Below are positions 1-11,957 of a DNA stretch of 64,000 nt, in pieces. How positions within the stretch are numbered: position 1 is the stretch's first letter; every line of letters begins with the position of its first letter. The position numbers were made by a program, and so were the translations under genes. The DNA lies in the NCBI GenBank assembly GCA_037952775.1, contig JBANAY010000003.1, positions 6,386,001 through 6,450,000 of the forward strand. Direction: 5' to 3'. The notes under the pieces are model-generated. The model was not told the DNA's origin. It was given only the letters and a program-made list of their open reading frames with translations, and made no database searches. Source of the DNA: Clonostachys chloroleuca. Taxonomy: Eukaryota; Ascomycota; Sordariomycetes; Hypocreales; Bionectriaceae.

Positions 1-801
1 ACCTTGACGATCCCGGATATTATAACACTATAGACTGTGTGAATAATTGATACTACCTCAGAATGAAACAAGGATAAACTGCGAAGATGCTTACAATGTA
101 CCCAACATGAAGACACCCGCCACGGCGATCTTCTTGGACCGGCTCAATTTCAAGCTGGATATGGTCCGTACGGGCATCAGCAGAATGAGTATATCAATTA
201 CACACTCGGCCAAGCCACATCCCATCCAATATAGATTGTAGTTGATACAGTATCGCGGATCGGCCTTGGCATTGATCCAGACGTATTCGAGAGGGATGCA
301 GTTGAGGCAGTTGCTGATCGTTGTTGCCATCCAAAATGCAGCTGTAAGCAAAATAAGAAGAAGAATTTGACGTCGAAATGAATGGCTGATAGAAAATATT
401 CGATTGTACATAAGAAGAATCGAAAGCTTTGTTGCCGAAACTGTTGTGAAATATATGCTAGTCGCACCAAAGCTCAGCTTCGTATAATGGATGTCGTCCT
501 CAGTATATTCGTAACTCGGATCTTTGTGTGAGGCTGCTTCCGCACTGTTCGGATACATAGAGTTTGCTGATTTTGTGTCAATAATGGTGCTTCGAAATCG
601 GACAAATTGTAGGCTCGACAAACCAACGACGACAAGAACATCTCCTCCTATCACGGCGATCGTCGATATGAGAATGCACCAGTCATCCCAACCAATCTTA
701 TTGTTTGTCATGTGCCGGGCATAAAAGCGGATTGCAACGACAATGATACCTAAGATGGCACCAATGGCCCCAACAATAGTGAGGACATCGTCATCCTTCA
801 T
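1..801 (-). CDS. PTH11-like/fungal rhodopsin-domain membrane protein (3' partial in window)
   Basis: The N-terminal part of a multi-span membrane protein of the fungal rhodopsin-domain (PTH11-like GPCR) family. Seen: an N-terminal hydrophobic segment (about residues 5-25), then RFYAR and a GWDDW motif, which is the hallmark after TM1 in this family, followed by more hydrophobic segments. Exon 1 runs 801 to 95. A 67-bp intron (94 to 28; GTAAGC donor, CTATAG acceptor) restores the frame into exon 2 (27 to 1), which continues off the left edge. The family members studied are cell-surface sensors in plant-associated fungi; the ligand here is unknown. The start at 801 is the first ATG, six codons before the hydrophobic segment. 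The C-terminus is outside the window. Family call good, role inferred. Confidence 0.8.
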
Positions 802-2202
802 CTTGGCTGAGGATAGTTCGAAAGAGTTGTGTCATGAGCGAAGTCCAGCGGAAGTACGCTACCAGACCGGGAGATGTTTATATGATAGGTCTATGACCGG
901 TGCCAATGCGACATCGCTTGTCACGCGGTATGATTCTACCCTATCAAAGCTGACAGCAGGAAATTCATTGGCGAAAGGGTGTTTTACGACGCGTAGTGAC
1001 CTTATGCCCATATCTTCTATTGACCATGTTACATCAGTATGGATACTGGATCAGCCCGCGCAATAGATGGAATTCTAGCTGAGGCAGCGCCAAAGACAAC
1101 TAACGCCAAGTGAAGCTCAGTTCTGCGCTGTCGAGAATGCAGAATATATGGTCTTCATCATGCAACACAACGCTGAAATAGGCAACTTCCAAGCTGGCTG
1201 CTACCAAATATTACGACGAAGAATTTTAGCCAACAATAGGTTGCCTTCTAGGTGGGTTTCGCTGGGCTGGAGCATAGTTCCAGTGCGGATGGCATGATTG
1301 CTGCATCGAATGCTGCTCTGCTATGTAACTCTATCGCTGGAGCAGTGTATCATCACCGCACTGCCGCCTCATTTCGGTTTCCAGCCCGCTGGCCAGCTGA
1401 GAATAAAAGCTACGTTGCCCCTTCAATGTAAGGGCTTGGCTCCCTCGTGAAGTTCCCATTGGTGAACCACCCGCTTCATTCATTCGCCGGATAGTTGCAA
1501 AGACCTTGGCGCGCAGCTACCGGCAGACACGAGAAAAGAGAGGGACCGCCGACAAATTCTCCGTGTCCAAATGGGCAATAAATTGTTCCACAGTGCCCCA
1601 AACAAGCAGTGGCGGTGATGCGTTGCTCTCAGCGTATGCACTTGGTCCTGGCCCGTCCCGCCAGCCCTCCAAAATGATCCGGCATCGTCATGATAATTTG
1701 CACCCGTTGCGAGTTTCATGCTCCGATATTCACACGGATCGACAGAAGACTCGGTAACGACCCAAATTCCCAACCCCTGTCTGCACTAAGCGCGCGTCGC
1801 TCCTGGCTGACAGCTCAGCCCCTTTAAATGATGCACCATGATTGAAGCTCAACTGGAGCATGAAAGAGACGGTCAATCTGGGTCAAAGTAAGCATGCAGC
1901 GCTGCTTTTTTTTTCTTGGTACGAGGAGGAGAAACAGGCCGATCTATAGAGGACTGTGATGGTATTTGCGTGGCTGAATTGTTATGCAAATGGAATGGAA
2001 TTTCATAGTCTCGTGACCGTGGGTGAGAAGTGTGGGACTTTTGGACTTGGCCGTTATCCTCCCTTTCCCCTGATGATCCACTTCTCATATGTAATAAACA
2101 AGCTTCTCTCAGCTCCATTGGTAATGCAACCTGGCAAGATCATCTCATGGCGAGCCAGTGCCCGATCGGATTGTCTTTTCAACCAGGCTCCCAGCCAGAA
2201 AT
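802..2202. other. Intergenic region, no gene seen
   Basis: Upstream region shared by the divergent rhodopsin-like gene (-) and the regulator at 2203 (+). Short open frames exist on both strands but none has a recognisable motif or splice-supported extension. A short T-run lies near 1907-1915. No RNA gene or repeat recognised. Confidence 0.5.
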
Positions 2203-3886
2203 ATGCCCAGTGCACCCAGATCAAAGGCATGCCAAGTTTGCAAGGCCCGCAGAATCAAGGTAGGTCAGATGCTACGGCATGATGCGGTTGGCTCCGGCCC
2301 ACGTATCCAGGACAAACTGACTGAAATGTGCCTGATAGTGCGACCAAAATTGGCCAACATGTACGCCCTGTAGACTAAAGAATCTCAATTGTCCTGGGCC
2401 GTCAGTGTTGACCAAGTTTGTGAATTTTGATCCCAAATTATCAGGTCCGATCATCCCGAACAAGATCACGGATGGCCAACGCTCTGCCCAACAGCCAACA
2501 CAAGGTGCTGAGCTGCAACCAACAGTACGGAAGAAGGCCAAATTCCGAGTCGCCGGCCAGAGTGAAGATCAAGCGTATTATTACACCTTTCGGCTACATG
2601 CGGCGAAACCTACCCTGAACCCGACCACTGCAGCGGAACGTGTTTCTGCGCGGCTGATAACACATCTGAACACTGCCTCAAGTCGAGGCATCCTCACTCT
2701 ATTAGAGTACCTACGTGACCTTCCACAACACATGAACTATAATCCAAGCCTTCGAGACTCGGTTGATCTCTTCTGCACTGCGTGGGCTTCCTACCGTCGT
2801 GGTCAAGAGGCGAACAAATTCATTGATATGCCTGCATACGGCAAAGCCATTCGTAGCCTACGCCGGACATTGCAAAGCGACAAGGCTATCACCTTGCAGA
2901 CACTAGCTTCAATGGTGATACTGGGTCGTGCCGGGGAGTTTTTCGATCCAGGCCAAAACCCAGGACAGTCTATGCATGAGAAAGGGTTGGCGCACATGAT
3001 AATGCAACTCGGCGCTCCAAAGCCTGATGATCACCTTCATAGGTTTCTCATGGTTGAAGCATTTGGAATACTGGTACGTAGCGACGATTGCGAGATGCAG
3101 ACATGAGCTTCTAGTGGGCTGATATCCATTTAGCTCCCATATTTTTTCATGACAGGCGAAACCAATTTCATGAATCAGGCACCATGGGGTGATATAATCA
3201 AGGATTGCATAATCGAAAAAGCGAAGGGGACACATCTACTTCTTCCTTTACTTATTCACTGCTCGATTGGCGACAGGGTACCCAAGATACTCCACGAATG
3301 TCCTATTCTGCGGCAAGATCCGTTTAACCCAGAGACATTTGACCGCGCTATGTTGACCATTGCGGAGCTTCAGCAAATGGATGATGAAGCAGACAAGGCC
3401 TTGCCGTACGCAATCCAGAATTGCGTCCGAGCTAAGCAGATGATAGAAAGACCGGACCTCAATGGCCTTACTGAAACCAGTTATGAGTTCCCCAACATTT
3501 TTGTCCCCAGGATCCTCATGGCCTTGTGCTACATGAAGCTTACTATTCTACGCATGCGATATGACTGGAGTGACATATACCAGCTACCAAATAAGGCGGC
3601 GCTATATGAGAAAACAAGAAACCTCTGCATTCATCTTTGGAAATACATTCCGTACCTACTCAAGCTCGAAACTTTCATTGCCTCGATATTCCATTGTGGG
3701 TTGTATTCGACCTTTGAGTTTGCGACAAGGGCCGAGAAGGAACGTCTGCTGGATTTCTTCGCGGAGACTGACCGCTATAAGAGAAGGTTTCCGGTCGATA
3801 GGAATGAGTTGGAAAAGACCATCGTCCACCACGCGATGCTATTAACAGGCCGTGTGATCCTCTCTGAGAGTCTGGAGGGAGCGTAA
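2203..3886 (+). CDS. Zn2Cys6 fungal transcription factor
   Basis: Predicted nuclear regulator of 508 aa in three exons: 2203-2259, 2339-3077 and 3156-3886. The first intron cuts the zinc cluster after CKARRIK. Joining the exons gives a perfect Cx2Cx6Cx6Cx2Cx6C cluster near residues 7-35 (CQVCKARRIKC then DQNWPTC-TPC-x6-C). The rest is helical and resembles the Fungal_trans_2 type middle region. The second intron uses donor GTAGCG at 3078, chosen because it keeps frame with exon 3; a GTACGT donor at 3074 would not. The first ATG close upstream of the cluster was taken as the start. Targets unknown; the neighbouring SMP-30-like gene is one candidate. Confidence 0.82.
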
Positions 3887-4168
3887 CGATGTACGGCTGG
3901 TAGCTGATGGAACTTGCGATTTATGACTATAGTTCACCCGGCACGCAGGGTAATCGAATTGGGTATCACCTGAAAGAATTCCAGAGCGGCGCTTTTGTGG
4001 TAGGGCTTGATAATAAAAAGCCCGTAGCTTTATGACTTCAATGACAAAGACGTTAGAAGAGTGGTGACTTCTATAAGAAAAGGGTATGCTCTACGACTGG
4101 GAAATGGAAACTTGCGTTTATCAATTCGGTGCTAACTCAACAACTAATACTCAATTGCACAGACTCGT

Positions 4169-5129
4169 TCATCCAGTTTTGAACGTTGTTGTATCAACAA
4201 CTGTAACCTTGCCACCCTCCACCTTGTGCCCATTGACAGGCCCAGCCAGACCACCATTCGTAACAACGTACAGCAGATGTTCTTTGCCCTTTCTTCTGTC
4301 AAATCGGCATGCAGTCGCTCCTGCAACGTCCATAAGATCTATCCTCCCTGCAGCTGTCACAAGTCCACCCGCTGACTTGGCCACGGTGACCGTGTTGAAG
4401 GGATTTTGGGTGACCCAAGCATTGTCGTCAGAGTCAAAGCAGAGGTCATCACCTATGAGGCCCTGGTGTAGGATTTCAACGTTGCCAAAACTCTTGCCAT
4501 CTTCAACAATCTTCGCGCGGCAAAATAGTGCTTTGGAAGTGTTCGTCCAATAGAGGTAGTCCTTCAGGACCTTGACACCATTGATAGCAACAGGGATGAA
4601 AGGATTCTCAGGGTTTCGCATCTCATCAACCTCTAGAGCTATCTCGTGCGTCCCATTCGCAATGTCGATCTTGAAGAGGGCCCCGTGCTCACAGTCGGCT
4701 GCAAGGATAATTTTCTCGGATCGTGACAGCAACTCCAGTCCGTTCGGACAAGCAATTTTGTCAAGCTTTAATGCCTCCTTCTGTAGCCTCTCCAGTCGCA
4801 TCGAAAGTAGCCATATCGATCTCCCACAGTTTGTAAGATCCTGCTTCGCTGGTCATTGTCTTGACATCGCACACACCTCCTGCGACATAGAATTTATCAT
4901 TCTCCACTTCCACGATCCCGCTCATGGCGGTGACATTTGAGAACTTGTGGATCAAGACTGTCTTTGCAGGCTCGGATGGGTCGACCAGGTAGACTTCAGG
5001 TGCGGAAATGAAAGTCACCAGAACCTGTCCGTTGGACCGCACTGCAAGATTCTCAATCCATGAAGGCGCGGGGAACTGGTGAACTACCCGAGACGGGAGC
5101 AGAGGCTCAAGAGTTGCGACTTCTGTCAT
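4169..5129 (-). CDS. SMP-30/gluconolactonase-like beta-propeller protein, one frameshift
   Basis: Two overlapping frames together give one protein of about 319 aa of the fungal SMP-30/gluconolactonase/LRE-like six-bladed propeller type (family members are lactonases or esterases). The N-terminal frame (5129 to about 4765) has blade-like motifs such as WIENLAVRSNG and YKLWEID. The C-terminal frame (about 4770 to 4169) carries PNGLELL, GDDLCFD and VTNGGLAGPVNG. They are offset by one base at about 4765-4775, in GGCATTAAAGCTTGAC. No GT-AG intron fits, and removing one A from the AAA run gives a continuous, sensible reading (GIKLDKIACPNG). So this is either a single-base sequence error or a recent lesion. 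Divergent from the regulator at 5814. Confidence 0.7.
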
Positions 5130-5813
5130 CTAATGATATAAGAGGGTTTTGTGAACAAATGTATTGTAAGAAGATGCTGATGAAGGCTGATAAATAAATG
5201 AACTCAAAACAGGCACATCTCGACCTTAAATATACGAGCCAGGCGGCTATTTCGGCCCTGGCTGGATATTCATAATTCGCTTTCAACCACAGGAAGCGAC
5301 GGTGGTCAGCCATCCCCGAGACACATCTTTCTTTCAACATCGGCCATTTCCATCCCCGAGCGTGGATTTACATTCAGTATCGGCCAAATTCCTTTGAAAC
5401 CGGGCTGAAAATGGCTGCGGTTAACTTGACCATTTCTGGAAACGACCAACCATTGACAATATTTGAGGGTGTGCTTTGTGACATTCAACGGCGTTAACGA
5501 TAACCGAGACAAGCAACACTGGTTTGTAATGTACTCGGTAGTGGCATGCATCAAGGCTAAGCTATGAGTGGACTCCTTGTTCCTGTTGCATGGATCATGG
5601 ATCTGACCACCAAAATATCGACCGCGCTTAAACTAACCTTCTTCGGTGTAGGATCAGCGACGTTTATGGGGCTGCAGATGTTCGGGTATCTGGCCCAGTT
5701 TCATGACCGAGCCGAGATCTTGTCGACGCATGTTCAAACTTGAGAGCCAAGAGGACCGCAGCCATTATCCACGCCAACGTCTTTCACTACAGGCGCTGGA
5801 CCAGTAATCCAAA
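5130..5813. other. Divergent promoter region
   Basis: 684 bp between the SMP-30-like gene (-) and the Zn2Cys6 gene (+). No gene or repeat recognised. CGG/CCG triplets of the kind bound by Zn2Cys6 proteins occur, but no clear site stands out. Confidence 0.4.
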
Positions 5814-7439
5814 ATGGGATCAGACGGCTCGCGTAGCAGAAATGGCTGCTATACCTGCCGCGTGCGCAAGAAGAAGTGCGACGAGCAGCATCCCCGGTGC
5901 GGCAGTTGTACCATCCGCAATCTACAATGCTACGGCTTCGGTACCCCTCCTCCCGATTGGATGCAAGGCAAGAAAAACTGGAAGGAGGTCATGGCTACTC
6001 CGGAAGCCCGACATCTTCAGTCCATCGCAGAAACGCAATACAAAGCTCGCCGGCGCTCCGGGCAGACTGTGATCAAGCCCGAGGCAAGTCAGCTTGTGAG
6101 TGAAGGCAAACCGCCGACTATACCAACGCCCATTTGGTGGGATGGAGGGGTCTGTTCCTCGCTGCCTACTCAAAAGACCTCCCGTGAAGACGCGTGCCTA
6201 CTCAAGATATACCTTGAGTTTGTCTTCCCCGTCCAGTTCACATTCTGCCCGTTATCTGCCCCGGCAGATCATCGCTGGCTTATGAGTGGCCTGTGCAGTA
6301 ACCCTGCCCGGTATCAAGGTGCTTTGAGTGTCAGCGCCTGCTTCGATGCCTCGCTTAAAGAACCTCAGAGGATAGATGGCATTGGCCTAAGTGTAGAGGT
6401 AGCGAAGCGGAAAGGTGTCGCCGTACAGGGACTGCAGACTCTGGTCACACGCTTCCATCAACAGCGAGTTGGCCCCAAGGACATGATCAGAGTAGCAATT
6501 CAAATGTTGGAAGTCATGCATCAACTACTCAGTCTTGAAGTTTTCAGCATGTTGGAGGGCACTTGGCAGATGCATCACCAAGCGACAATGACTCTGCTAG
6601 AAGCCATTCAGAACTACAACGCTGCGGGCTCACCAGGCCAAGAGAGGGCTTCCTCCCATTCATCACCACTTGATATCGCGCTCGGAGACTTCTCATGTCC
6701 AGATACCCAGAGGACACTTGAGTTCCACGTCACTTGCGTCGTTTGGATTGATGTCATTGCCTGCGCAACATATGGTTCTCCCTCGCGTGATGTCAGGCGT
6801 TTCGACTACATACCATACCTGCGTACCAATAGACTTAAAACGCAAGGTATAATGGGTTGCCACTCAACAGTCATGGCAAGCATTGCCGAGATCACACATC
6901 TTGCTGATTGGAAGATTGCTCAGATTCAGAGCAAATCACTGGACGCAGATGAGCTTTTCTCACGTGCTGCAGCCATATCATTGAAACTGATGGAGCAAGT
7001 GCACGAACTAGATACACAGTCTATCGTCAACTTAGATGACTTGGGAGCCCGAAGTCGTTTGGTGACTTTGCAATTCGCCTGCGCTGCTCAGGTATACCTG
7101 CACGTCGTCTTGTATGGTTTTGATATAGATCATCCCGAACTTGTCCGTCTAGTACGCCGAGGCTTGGAAGTGCTAGAGGCTCTTCCATTTGGGTTGATAA
7201 TCCGTGCCAACTGGGCATTTACAATCATAGGATGCTTTGCACATGAAGACTTGCATGAGCGTTTCCGGAGACCAATAAAGAGTCTCATGGAACACAAACA
7301 GCCTTTAGGGATGACATGGAAAGGGTTGATGGTCATGGAAGAATGCTGGCGTCTAAGAAAGTGTCAGCCGGAGGTGGATAATTGCTGCGATTGGAGGATG
7401 GCCATGAAAAGCCTGGGCAGTCAAGTTCTGCTCGTCTAA
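5814..7439 (+). CDS. Zn2Cys6 fungal transcription factor
   Basis: Single-exon gene for a 541-aa nuclear regulator. The zinc cluster is at residues 11-39: [12 protein letters not shown], then [10 protein letters not shown] and IRNLQC (Cx2Cx6Cx6Cx2Cx6C). It is followed by a [12 protein letters not shown] stretch typical of a group of fungal C6 regulators (acriflavine-sensitivity/Fungal_trans_2 type). The remainder is helical with no other motif. The start is the ATG just ahead of [10 protein letters not shown]. Divergent from the SMP-30-like gene across 684 bp; the small gene at 7578-8021 converges on its 3' end. Target genes unknown. Confidence 0.88.
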   Translation: MGSDGSRSRNGCYTCRVRKKKCDEQHPRCGSCTIRNLQCYGFGTPPPDWMQGKKNWKEVMATPEARHLQSIAETQYKARRRSGQTVIKPEASQLVSEGKPPTIPTPIWWDGGVCSSLPTQKTSREDACLLKIYLEFVFPVQFTFCPLSAPADHRWLMSGLCSNPARYQGALSVSACFDASLKEPQRIDGIGLSVEVAKRKGVAVQGLQTLVTRFHQQRVGPKDMIRVAIQMLEVMHQLLSLEVFSMLEGTWQMHHQATMTLLEAIQNYNAAGSPGQERASSHSSPLDIALGDFSCPDTQRTLEFHVTCVVWIDVIACATYGSPSRDVRRFDYIPYLRTNRLKTQGIMGCHSTVMASIAEITHLADWKIAQIQSKSLDADELFSRAAAISLKLMEQVHELDTQSIVNLDDLGARSRLVTLQFACAAQVYLHVVLYGFDIDHPELVRLVRRGLEVLEALPFGLIIRANWAFTIIGCFAHEDLHERFRRPIKSLMEHKQPLGMTWKGLMVMEECWRLRKCQPEVDNCCDWRMAMKSLGSQVLLV

Positions 7440-7577
7440 AAGCAGTAGCAGAAATCATCAATTTACATTGCTCACATATGATCGGTCGATTGGGCGTAGC
7501 AGGAAAGAACAGGTTATTATGCTTTAAACATGGCTAAAAATTTTGAACAAATGGGAGAGGTTTCTTATCATCTAGCT

Positions 7578-8021
7578 TCACGGCTTGCCTTGATTAGACA
7601 GCACTCGATCGACAGCTTCCCGCGTCTGTTCGATGGTCTCGTTGAAAGCCAGTTTTGTTCGCGGAAGCTCCTGATGTACAGCATTGACGATTCGCTCGAA
7701 GAATGGCACAAGTGAATCGGTTGCTCGTAAGCCCCCTGTTGCGACAAATATTAGCCCGCATGTTCAAAGACAATCTGCTAGAGATTACCAAAAGGCACAC
7801 GTACTTCCGACCATGACTACATCCCACTGCCTCTCGCGAAGCTTCGCTGTGCAGACATCAAATGAAGTCTCTGGAGTGATATAGAGCATTTCCCAGTCGT
7901 ATGGGGAAGCTTCCATGTCAGCCTCCATGGCAGTAAGGATTTTCTGTAGCCGACCTCTCGCGATCCATGGGACGATATTAGAGGTGGCAGGGATGCCGAT
8001 GCCGAGCACTGATGGAGCCAT
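7578..8021 (-). CDS. Small conserved fungal protein of unknown function (124 aa)
   Basis: Two exons, 8021-7805 and 7735-7578, joined across a 69-bp intron (GTACGT donor, CAACAG acceptor), give 124 aa. The fold looks like a compact alternating alpha/beta protein: GIGIPATSNI at the N-terminus, then WEMLYITPE, WDVVMVGRGLRA at the exon junction, then FFERIVNAVHQ and AFNETIEQTREAV. From memory this matches a family of small uncharacterised fungal proteins that begin with a strand plus GLG-like loop and contain a WDxVxxGxGxR motif. No signal peptide or membrane segment. Convergent with the Zn2Cys6 gene at 5814-7439. Function unknown. Confidence 0.72.
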
Positions 8022-10072
8022 ATTAGTGTGTGGTGCTCGGGCAGGTTATTGTTCAGGATGAAAATTCAAGATATTTTCGGTTATTGAAAGGGTAGCAATG
8101 GTATAGTCGGATATTGGTATTTAGTATGAATTTTGTTGGAAACACGGAAATGAACAGCTCGGGGAGCATGTACTTATACTCAACTCAAGCAGTCTTGGTG
8201 TTAATTACCATGGATCCTGATGAGATCGCGATGCATTAAGCGACCGCGCTTACACTAAACCAATTCGGCAACGTGCGGCGACTTCTAGGTGTCCGATTGT
8301 TGTTTGGATGTTATGCGATGGGTTACAATGCAGGACAGATTTGCCCGTAGCCAGTTCAAGTTCGGGCTATACCATCACCCGGACTTGCCTGTGAAAGATG
8401 ACAAAGAAACGTAGAAAGAAAGACCCTAAATGGCCAGTAATTCCTGCAGACTGATGGTCCCAAAGTCCTGTGTCCTAACCCAAGTCCATGGCGATCCGCT
8501 CAAGCCGTCTGGTTGGATAATTGTTGTGGCCAAGGTAAAGTAGGTTGGAAGCCAAGCCACTCCGAGGAAGATAAAGCCCAATCTCCTGCTAACCCAAGGC
8601 ACGAACATGATTCATCGTGCAATTAGAACAGCCCTTCCTTTACACAGCCAGGTTCCCCTATAGTCATATTTCTCGTAATGCATGTTTCCGAGGGCCATCT
8701 TACATCAATAGACAAAATTTGGCGACCAAACTAATTGAAAGTGCGTTTAAACAAGGTCGCAATGGACACATCTACCTCAGGACTAGGCTCATCCATCGTC
8801 AGAACACTTGGCGACTGTATGTCCAGCCTTCGCAGATCAGGCTGATCAAATCATTTTTCCAATATCAACGTCAGACCCAAGCCAAGTCAAAATTTACTCA
8901 ACAAACTGCGCATGTGGGTTGGCTAGAATGGAGGCTACCATCAACCGGCGTCGCTAGAGAGGCGCCGGTAGGCATATAAGTCCTGGAGCGCGCCACGCCA
9001 TTTCTGGGGCAAATAAAAAATGCTTCAGAAGAAGGTGGATAAAAAGTTTCCATTCATAAAGGCGGACGTAGAGAGAATTGACCGAACGAGACGTAGTGTT
9101 GAGGGTTGGCTCAGAATCAGCCATGGAACCATCATTTTTGGTCGCTGAGGGCGACCAGGACAACCTTGATAAAACGGATCAAGTTTAAATATAAAATTTA
9201 CAATCTCTTGGACCTTCCCGGTGCAAAATTTCAAGTATTCTTCTATTGAAGAAACACCGTGAGAGGCTCTTCAAATGCCAATTAGACGACCGTAATCCAA
9301 CGACACAGGTAAAGAGCATGAGGTAAATATCGATAGCCCAAGGTCAGCCTCTGCCCAACCCAGACACAGCTCATTAGCCAGTATCGGGCCATGGGAGGCA
9401 TTGGCGACAGGTTGAACGTCAATCACAGTCACCTTCGAACAGAATGAAAAGGCGGAAGTCAAGCGTCAAGACTTCCAAGCCGACGGCGAGCCGCTGGTGG
9501 TACAGATGGAATGTCACAAACACAGGAGCTCTTCGCGAGATCGCAGCTCGAGCGCAGTAAAAAGGGAAGCAGAGTGACAGGAGCGATCATGACGCTGCAT
9601 CCAGAAGTAGACTGGAAAACTTCAGTCACTTGATCTTCAGCATGTGAACAAGCACGAAATGGAATAGCGCTACATCAGAGTTGAATCTCTTTGCAAACAC
9701 ACAAAGTGACCAAACTTTTCTACACAGGATACGTACTCAGTCAGGTACCTTTGAGAGTTACCTCGTAGTGAACAAACCTATTGTCTCTTGGTCGAGTGTG
9801 CCTGAGGCTCTCACCTCACCCTTCTCTCACCTTGCTCCAAATTCTAAGCTTTGCTCATCCTCCTCCTCCTCCTCCTCCTCCTCCTCCTCCTCCTCCTCCT
9901 CCTCCTCCTCCTCCTCCTCCTCACCTTCTTCCTCTCTTCCTCCTTTCAACCTTCACCTCACTCAATTTTTCACCCCTCCACCGATTTCTACTCCCGACTT
10001 CTCCAAACAGCCATCAGTGGTGTCTCTCAACAGTATCTCTTCATCCGAACGGCCATCATCGAAGACTTTGTC
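8022..10072. other. Long non-coding stretch with (TCC)n tract near its right end
   Basis: About 2 kb with no convincing gene. A 60-codon frame at 8608-8426 (-) has one hydrophobic segment but nothing to support it. The last ~220 bp are pyrimidine-rich and contain the (TCC)n microsatellite; they probably form the promoter and 5' leader of the gene starting at 10073. Confidence 0.45.
9858..9922 (+). repeat. (TCC)n trinucleotide microsatellite
   Basis: About 21 uninterrupted TCC/CCT units in a pyrimidine-rich stretch that continues imperfectly to about 9990. It lies 150-215 bp upstream of the proposed ATG at 10073, so probably in the promoter or 5' leader. All three forward frames stay open through it, giving artefactual poly-Ser, poly-Pro and poly-Leu. 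Confidence 0.95.
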
Positions 10073-11194
10073 ATGATGGTTGGAAAAGGCAAAATGCATC
10101 GTTCAAACATCTTCAGGGCCTGTCGGAAACAACTCGCCGTCCCAGAACTCAACGACTGGGGTACATGGGACGAGCATGTTGAACTCTCTGCGTCTACCCG
10201 CGTCGACGACCTTACAGTCCCGCAGTGTATGGACGTGTTCGACATGCTCCAAGCTGCGATGAAAGCGAGTGGTCAGCCAAACCCTGTTCCTACTGACTCT
10301 CAGATGGAGAGCTTTCTGAAGCTTGTCCTTGGTTACGATAAATATGCTCTCGGACAGGAGATGGGATCTCATGTGGGGGAACAAAACTTCAATCCTATAT
10401 TCAAGAGCTTAGTTGGAGTCTCCAAATTCACCAAAGGTAATCCATCCACCACTATTTAACCCCCAAATCAATACCAGTGCTGACAAAGAAAAGAACCAGT
10501 ATACGGGCATCTTGAACTGCCCCAGGGCAGAGAAATGCGCTATTCCCTCCGTGTCTCTGAGGAGCAAGATGGCTGGCACCCACCGAATCTATCCCCAAGC
10601 GATGTTCAGTTCACCTGCAAGGAGCCTACCCAGTGGATGTTGCAGCTCAACGAAGAAGCAAGACTCGAGACGTTCAAGTACATCTGCAATTCCAACTTGC
10701 TAGTCGCCATTCAAGCTGCTCGATGGTTCATCAACATCCGCCTCTTTTGCAAGGAGCCCTACGTTCGCCCGGTGAACCACTATCTGTCCCTGGCCGGAGC
10801 GAAAGCTCATCCGTTCATTCACCTCCCCAATTTCTTCCAGGATCACCCCTTTCTCGACATAATATGTGTAGAAAGGCCCCGAACTGTGTTTGATGAGCTT
10901 TCGCCCGGCTCTGAGATGCTTGCCGAAATGCTGCAAAAGCTAAAGTGCAAGACTAAGAAGACTAAGTCCACTTTTCCTGACAACGGCTGGAACATTGAGC
11001 GCGGTTGTGGCGGCTGGGGGGACATTGCCGAGGAGCGAGAGGAAGAGTATTCCTACGAGGAGGGTGAGGCTACCTGCACGGAGGAAGAGGGTGCCTACGA
11101 AGAGGAAGTACATGAGTACGAGGGCGAAGGGTTTTACTATGAGGATGAAGGGTGGGACTATGAGGACCAGGATGAATCACACTCCCAACATTGA
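10073..11194 (+). CDS. Unknown fungal protein with acidic, Tyr/Glu-rich C-terminus
   Basis: Two exons (10073-10436, 10500-11194) joined by a 63-bp intron (GTAATC donor, ACCAG acceptor) encode 352 aa. The first part is mixed helical (LNDWGTWDEHVEL, FDMLQAAMKASGQ). The middle holds EARLETFKYICNSNLL and PFIHLPNFFQDHPFLDI. The last ~60 residues are strongly acidic and repetitive, with EEEY, YEEGE, YEEEVHEYEGEGFYYEDEG and similar runs. No known domain recognised. I start at the first ATG after the TCC tract; the open frame upstream is only the microsatellite. It converges with a second Tyr/acid-rich gene (11958-12749). Confidence 0.65.
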
Positions 11195-11957
11195 TGGGGT
11201 AGAGCGCAGGTCTAGCTCAGCGCTGGCCATGCCTTGGGAGGTCGGTTAGCTACAAGAGACAACGTCTTCCAGGTTACGTTGGCTATGAACCCACCACTTT
11301 GGAGTTGGAAAAAAGCAGCGCGATACGCTTGGGAGTCTGCTTAGATGGAAAGGTTTTCAAAAGGTATGGCGCATTTGCTTTTACATTGGACGCCATGGAA
11401 TGTTTGAGGTCGGATCGATCTTTCCGCAGGGCCATGGGTACTTCAAATTAGCTTCTCGAAGAGTAGATAGGCCCCTCTGGCCTTATCCGAATTGCCCCAA
11501 TCCAACTTATACAGCATCGAGTGCGCTACCATGGAATACTGTGTCCTGTCTGTGTCTGCACAATATTTTGGTAAAACGTGAACGTATGTCTCCGAAAGGA
11601 CTATGCTAGAACTGTGTTATGACTCCCTCATTCCATAGTATATGGCTAATCTGCGACATTGACATATTCCGTTCACCGAGTGAATAACTTGCACGTCCTC
11701 GCAACAAGACCATGTCACGACCAACGATAAAAATACATACCACAACCCATACAGGCTCCCAATACGACACTCATCTCTTAATACCCTCCAAAAAGACTCA
11801 AACTCCCAAGAATAACTCCGCATTCCCTTGACTGAAGCCACACTACTGTCCACAAACATAAGCCATACTTGACCCCAGAATAACCTCTAGGCTAAAGGAG
11901 CGGTGGGCTCGAGCCTTGCTTGCAGGCCGTAGTCCTCATGATTATCTGCTGAACATT
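11195..11957. other. Intergenic region between convergent genes
   Basis: 763 bp between two tail-to-tail genes with low-complexity C-termini. Nothing recognised; it should hold both 3' UTRs. Confidence 0.4.

Noticed and set aside
8426..8608. 60-codon minus frame with one hydrophobic segment
   Set aside because: Too short, no conserved motif, no splice-supported extension.
9681..10182. Overlapping frames with poly-Ser, poly-Pro and poly-Leu
   Set aside because: Products of the TCC microsatellite read in three frames; the real gene starts after it at 10073.
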